Positions 59,611-64,000 of a stretch of DNA of 64,000 nt are shown piece by piece; position 1 is the first letter of the stretch; every line of letters begins with the position of its first letter. The notes under the pieces are model-generated. The model worked only from the letters and a program-made list of their open reading frames with translations. It did no database searches and was not told the DNA's origin. The DNA lies in NCBI GenBank assembly GCA_963693285.1, contig OY848925.1, positions 4,442,932-4,506,931 of the forward strand. The letters run 5' to 3'. Position numbers and translations under genes: made by a program. Source of the stretch: Xestospongia muta (Eukaryota > Porifera > Demospongiae > Haplosclerida > Petrosiidae).

Positions 59611-61692
59611 ATGGATAGTGGAGGATATCCAGGTTGCTCCAGACATCTTGGAGAGTTTATTCAGTCACACTGTGCAACTTGCAACGAGATTTTGTGCTTA
59701 AAATGCCTAACGACTGGACACTGCGGACACGACGTTAAAATTTACGACGATTTTCTTCGTGACCGTCGAGAAGAAGTCGAAGCGCAAGTGCAAAGACTAA
59801 AAATTATTAGACAGCGCGTTGAAAACCAGAAAGCTATATTTAGCAAACTTAGTGCAGACCTTGAAAATTTTTATGAAAAAACAGAATCGAAGCTGGAATC
59901 TTATATGGTGGTTCAAGATGCAATGAAAGAATGGAAAAAGAACTTGACAGACGAACTAGAAAGAAAAAAGTCACAGCAACTTCAAAATCTTGACATGGCT
60001 GTTTGTAATCCTGATTCTAAAAGTTTTAAAATCAAAATACCAAAGATGTTTGTGGATAAGCGCGCTGAACTAGTTTCTGATGTTCAAATGAAAGTTCGAG
60101 AGCTTACACCAGCCTCAATTCATTTCCTCACTGGGAAAACACTACACCGTAGATATAGTCACAGACTTCATCGTAATTGCATTTCTCTATATGAGAATAT
60201 AGAACCTAATGATATATATGATGATATCTTGACAAAGGGCCAGCTAGAAGGTTACAAAGAAAAAGACATGTCAACACAAAGCAACAAACAACAACAAACA
60301 ACTGGTTATATCAACGTAGATGAAATGTGTAAGAAAAATGAATTACCTCCATCACTTCCACCTAGGCCCTCTTGTAACCGTGGCCACACTGGGCAATTCA
60401 AACAGCCATGTCCACTTCCTAGAAGTAAACTTTCACGTAAGTCAAAAGATATGGCAATGGATTTGCACTTTCCTTCAAATGTTGTCTCTCAAAGTCAGCC
60501 TACAAATGATGGTATGCACAGAGAGCAACAATGTACTGATACTACAGTACCAAACAAGCAATTTCCAGAAAAGCAGAGGATTGACAATATCAATGATACA
60601 TCAAACTTGCAAAAACCATCACCATTACAACGTACGCCAAGTCCCATACATACAGGTATTGTGATGAAAGGAAATCCATCATATGAAGTATCATTTTTAA
60701 AACAAGATGCTGTTGCAACTGAAGAATCTGACAATGATACACTTTATGAAAAGATAGAGGATATCAATAAAACAACACTAGTTCCTGTAATTAATCCTCA
60801 AAATGAACCAAATGAAGTATATGAGGATATGACTATTGGCTCATCTAGATCACCCAATATTATTACAAATGGTTGTCTTGCTGAGACACCAGGAGAATCT
60901 ATCGATCTTTATGATGTGTGTGTTAATCCACAAGGCTGGTTGATATTCAGTGATCCTACAAATTGCTGCTTAAGAATTTTAATGGACACAACTAAATCAT
61001 CAGAAAGAATGACAAAACGATTGAAAGATGACATTCAACCTTGGGCTGTCACTTATGATTCATCAAATCAACGAATAATATTTGCAACTAAGTCTGGTCT
61101 CAGTCAGTTACAATTTGGAGATACCAAACTGAAAAAGCACAAAGAAAAGAAGTTATTGAAAGGAATATCCCCAAAGTTTATTTCTTGCACCACAACCTCC
61201 AATAAAGAGGAACGTATGCATGTGTATGCTACAATCTTGCCACGTGGAAGAGAGAGATCTATTCAATGCTATGATGAAAATGGGGATTTTTGTAGGGAAT
61301 TAGAAGTAGCAAAGATGCCTTACGGGATCGATCACTGTCAAGAATATCTAGTTGTCGCAACTTTGCAAGATGGATGCTTAGCAAAGATTACACCTTATGG
61401 CCAGTCTCTTTGGAGTAATGAAGTTGATGCTCAAAAGCCAGGAATTTTACAACATCCATTTGGAGTTGTTATTTTACCAAATGGGTACATAGCAGTAACA
61501 GAGAGTGACGCTCATCGAATTTCCATTTTTTCAAGTGAAGGCAAGCTGGTATTACGGTTTGGTAGTCGTGGATCAGAGCCAGGTATGTTTGATACTCCCC
61601 GAGGTGTAGCTGTTCGACATTCTAAAGAGTTAGTTGTCATTGATTCAGGCAATAACAGAATACAAATATTCTCTCTAGACTCAATTCTCTAA
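59611..61692 (+). CDS. B-box / coiled-coil / NHL protein, pair 3 (mosaic)
   Basis: Single exon, 693 residues. The B-box is complete with the same ligand spacing (C9 to H40). The B-box and coiled coil are related but diverged from pairs 1/2; the middle (about residues 190-370) is longer and strongly diverged, with its own tyrosine motif YENIEP plus the shared GYINV. From about base 60727 to the stop the DNA is nearly identical to pairs 1/2, silent sites included, covering LYEKI, VYEDM and the whole NHL propeller. The sharp change in divergence points to gene conversion of the NHL half. No RING domain. Confidence 0.85.
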   Translation: MDSGGYPGCSRHLGEFIQSHCATCNEILCLKCLTTGHCGHDVKIYDDFLRDRREEVEAQVQRLKIIRQRVENQKAIFSKLSADLENFYEKTESKLESYMVVQDAMKEWKKNLTDELERKKSQQLQNLDMAVCNPDSKSFKIKIPKMFVDKRAELVSDVQMKVRELTPASIHFLTGKTLHRRYSHRLHRNCISLYENIEPNDIYDDILTKGQLEGYKEKDMSTQSNKQQQTTGYINVDEMCKKNELPPSLPPRPSCNRGHTGQFKQPCPLPRSKLSRKSKDMAMDLHFPSNVVSQSQPTNDGMHREQQCTDTTVPNKQFPEKQRIDNINDTSNLQKPSPLQRTPSPIHTGIVMKGNPSYEVSFLKQDAVATEESDNDTLYEKIEDINKTTLVPVINPQNEPNEVYEDMTIGSSRSPNIITNGCLAETPGESIDLYDVCVNPQGWLIFSDPTNCCLRILMDTTKSSERMTKRLKDDIQPWAVTYDSSNQRIIFATKSGLSQLQFGDTKLKKHKEKKLLKGISPKFISCTTTSNKEERMHVYATILPRGRERSIQCYDENGDFCRELEVAKMPYGIDHCQEYLVVATLQDGCLAKITPYGQSLWSNEVDAQKPGILQHPFGVVILPNGYIAVTESDAHRISIFSSEGKLVLRFGSRGSEPGMFDTPRGVAVRHSKELVVIDSGNNRIQIFSLDSIL

Positions 61693-62092
61693 ACCTCTCT
61701 TTACACATGGAAGAAGAGGTATTACGTTGCTTCCTACTGACATAGTTTTCACTAATTTTTTTGCTCATCTGTAAAGTGTTTTTTAGCTATTGTGTTGTTC
61801 ATGGGCCTTGTTATTGTAGTGACTGTTTTATTTTACTTTAGCACAATATAAATATGATTTGTCTATAATTGTTTTGCCATTTTTGTATCCATAACAACAG
61901 TTATAATATTGATGAGAATACAACAATATGTTATTCACTAATGAAAGGTTACTTCAATGTTATTGAATTATGAGTTAGCTTAAGATAGGATAACCTAATA
62001 CCATTATTAATTAATGTTATATTTAGGTTCATCTCTTAGTTTTTCTTAATTTAAAGTACAGCACATTAGGCATTACAACAGAAATAAAAGTA
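61693..62092. other. Convergent 3' spacer
   Basis: 3' UTR-like sequence of the B-box/NHL gene, recognisably related to that of pairs 1/2 for about 150 bases but more diverged than the coding end, then the tail side of MRPS10. No further gene seen. Confidence 0.5.
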
Positions 62093-63910
62093 TTATGCTT
62101 TCTTGACAACCTCTGGTGTAGTAGTTGCATTTGCAAAAGATTCCATTAATAACTTAGGTAGTGCTTCCAGTTCTTCCTATTGTGTATAAAAAGAATGCTA
62201 GTGACTAAATACTTCAGAAATAGGCAATGTTTATAGGGAGAGTGAAGCAATAATTAGCAGATGATGCTGCCATTTACAAAGTATTTGCAGTTAAAAATTG
62301 GCTTAGAAATCTTATTATTTTAGAGTACAAATTAATTTTTTTATTAATATACATTGTACAACAGGAATGTACAGTCATTATTTCCTTCTAACATTACTCA
62401 TATGCTATTTGATAAATAACATGGCATTTATTGATATACTTCTGGTAACAAATAAAAGTCTTTAAATTTATTTTAATATTATTTTGTTGTATTTACCTGG
62501 TAAACACTCATAGTAACACCTTCAGGAAGATTTCTTTGTATGTACTCAAGAAATACATCTGCTGTTGTTCCAGTAATCTCTTTGATCTGGAAAAAATTAC
62601 AATAAATACAATAAAACATTGTGAGTAGAAATACATGTACCCAATATATAGATAACATGTAACCCAAGACAATATAGGACTGCCTGGTATGCTATGTACC
62701 AGGTAGGAATATGTCACATTTAGAAGATGCAAAGAAGAAAACACATATCTAGAACAACTACAGAAGGTGCCAAAGTAAACTGTCCATTTATCTCAAATAA
62801 CTTTGAATATTTACACATAAGCTAATACAATTGTGTCCTAGTACAAGGAAGATCAAAAATAGCAAAGCTTTAAGTGTAAACTACCTATTTCATATCTAGA
62901 TGATGCCAAGGTAAACTGTCAGCTAACAGTGACTATTAAAACATCAAGCTAAAAAATCCTGTCCTCATACAAGGAACATAAAACAACATTAACATTGAGG
63001 AGATGCCAAAATAAACTGTATATATATATGTGTGTATGTGTGTGTATAAACAGTGGAGCTCCCTAAATAGCGGAAACCACGCTAATATGAAAAAAATTGT
63101 GTGGTCCCGAATGAATTTCCAATACATGTCAAACTGTATATTTTCTGAAATACAGAAAACTCCATATTCCATAATAGCAAACACTTTTAGTTATCAAGAT
63201 GTTTATTAAATACACATTTACAGAAAGTGGGTGTATCTGACAATAGCAAAATGGTGTCACCTCCATTGAGTAAATCTCCTATACTGCTTTCTGATGCTTA
63301 GAGATGGTATTACTTCTAGCTAGCACAAATATTATCCTTGACAGTCATACCTTAATTATTAAAATTTTCAAAGATGAGGACAGCATAATGTACACTATGG
63401 TATAATAATTTAGTATTGAGCAAAATTAACTTAAGCACAGTATAAAGGACACTTTAACCTGGTCCACACTGGGGAGGCTCAAGAATATATAAGAGCTTGA
63501 AAATTATTTTATATTTCTATAGATACAAAATATGCTCTTTATTTGTGGTATCCTGTTAATGAATAAATTTATTTTGCTATTTTAATTGTGAATTTTATAA
63601 TGTTATTATTTATAACTTACTGACATCTACAAATCCCTAATGGTACAAGGATCCATCCTACTGTAACATGGACACCATCTAAGTTAATTAATAGGTACAC
63701 CTTAATTTAGAACTAAATTAGGCTTAAATGTCTCCTAAATTTTTCTATTAATAAATTATGCAGATCCCTGGTCTTAGCATATTATCAATAAAGAAGTTTA
63801 CCTGTACTAGTCTGGAGTGAGTTCTGATCTCATATTGAACACGATGCTTCTTATAAACATGAGGTGATTTAATGACAGTAAATTTTTGTGTACGAGTAGG
63901 AAGAGCAACT
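62093..63910 (-). CDS. MRPS10: Mitochondrial small ribosomal subunit protein uS10m, 3' exons
   Basis: Exons 63910-63802, 62586-62497 and 62176-62093, all with GT-AG sites and a continuous frame. The sequence has [14 protein letters not shown], then [19 protein letters not shown], then [10 protein letters not shown], following vertebrate MRPS10 ([35 protein letters not shown]). The 5' exons lie beyond the right edge, so the N-terminus with the mitochondrial import signal is not visible. The 1.2-kb intron (62587-63801) holds AT-rich sequence with three loose repeats of a GATGCCAAAGTAAACTGT-type phrase near 62767, 62904 and 63001. Confidence 0.93.
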
Positions 63911-64000
63911 CTATTAACAAAATACATATTAAATTTTTATTACATGAGAAATGATAAGTAGAGTGGACCCTTAATAATCTGAATACAAATCCAAATCCTC
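63911..64000. other. MRPS10 intron running off the edge
   Basis: Begins with a 3' splice site for the exon at 63910; no upstream exon is visible before the window ends. Confidence 0.6.

Overview
The window reads as nuclear DNA of an early-branching animal, most likely a demosponge of the Amphimedon type. The reasons are AT-rich sequence, very short introns (often 40-60 bases) with clean GT-AG borders, tightly packed genes, animal housekeeping proteins, and families known to be expanded in sponges (fibrinogen-domain, Death-fold and B-box/NHL proteins). The species is an inference; no rRNA or mitochondrial marker is present.

Layout. (1) 1-3149: 3' part of a decayed Ty3/gypsy LTR retrotransposon. 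(2) 3.2-18.3 kb: a head-to-tail tandem array, period about 2,516 bp, all on the minus strand. Each unit carries a complete five-exon gene for a membrane-anchored fibrinogen-related (FReD) protein plus the last three exons of ANAPC1. Units 2-6 are almost identical; unit 1 is older and diverged. (3) 17.6-32.0 kb: the full ANAPC1 (APC1) gene, about 47 exons, minus strand; its own 3' end is the right-most unit of the array. (4) 32.1-34.5 kb: single-exon protein kinase / coiled-coil / Kelch gene interrupted by one in-frame UGA. (5) 35.0-37.7 kb: EIF5 (translation initiation factor eIF5), minus strand. (6) 38.9-41.4 kb: ATG14 (Barkor), plus strand, 5' end not resolved. (7) 41.7-44.5 kb: two tandem Death-domain genes. 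(8) 44.5-47.5 kb: gene-poor, with a 330-bp foldback, a 191-bp MITE-like element and a relic of the ATG14 last exon. (9) 47.5-57.3 kb: a 4.9-kb segment duplicated head to tail, each copy holding a Death-fold/coiled-coil gene and a B-box/coiled-coil/NHL gene; a third, mosaic pair follows at 58.2-61.7 kb. (10) 62.1-63.9 kb: 3' exons of MRPS10, minus strand, running off the right edge.

How the genes fit together. APC1 (cell-cycle ubiquitin ligase scaffold), eIF5, ATG14 (autophagy PI3-kinase subunit) and mitoribosomal MRPS10 are single-copy housekeeping genes. Between them lie locally amplified families with an immune or signalling look: lectin-like FReD membrane proteins, Death-domain proteins, a divergent kinase and TRIM-like scaffolds with tyrosine motifs. 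The most striking points are the FReD/APC1 array, where the terminal FReD coding exon has diverged much more than the surrounding introns between unit 1 and the rest, and the thrice-repeated Death-fold plus B-box/NHL gene pair, whose third copy is a patchwork of near-identical and diverged tracts.
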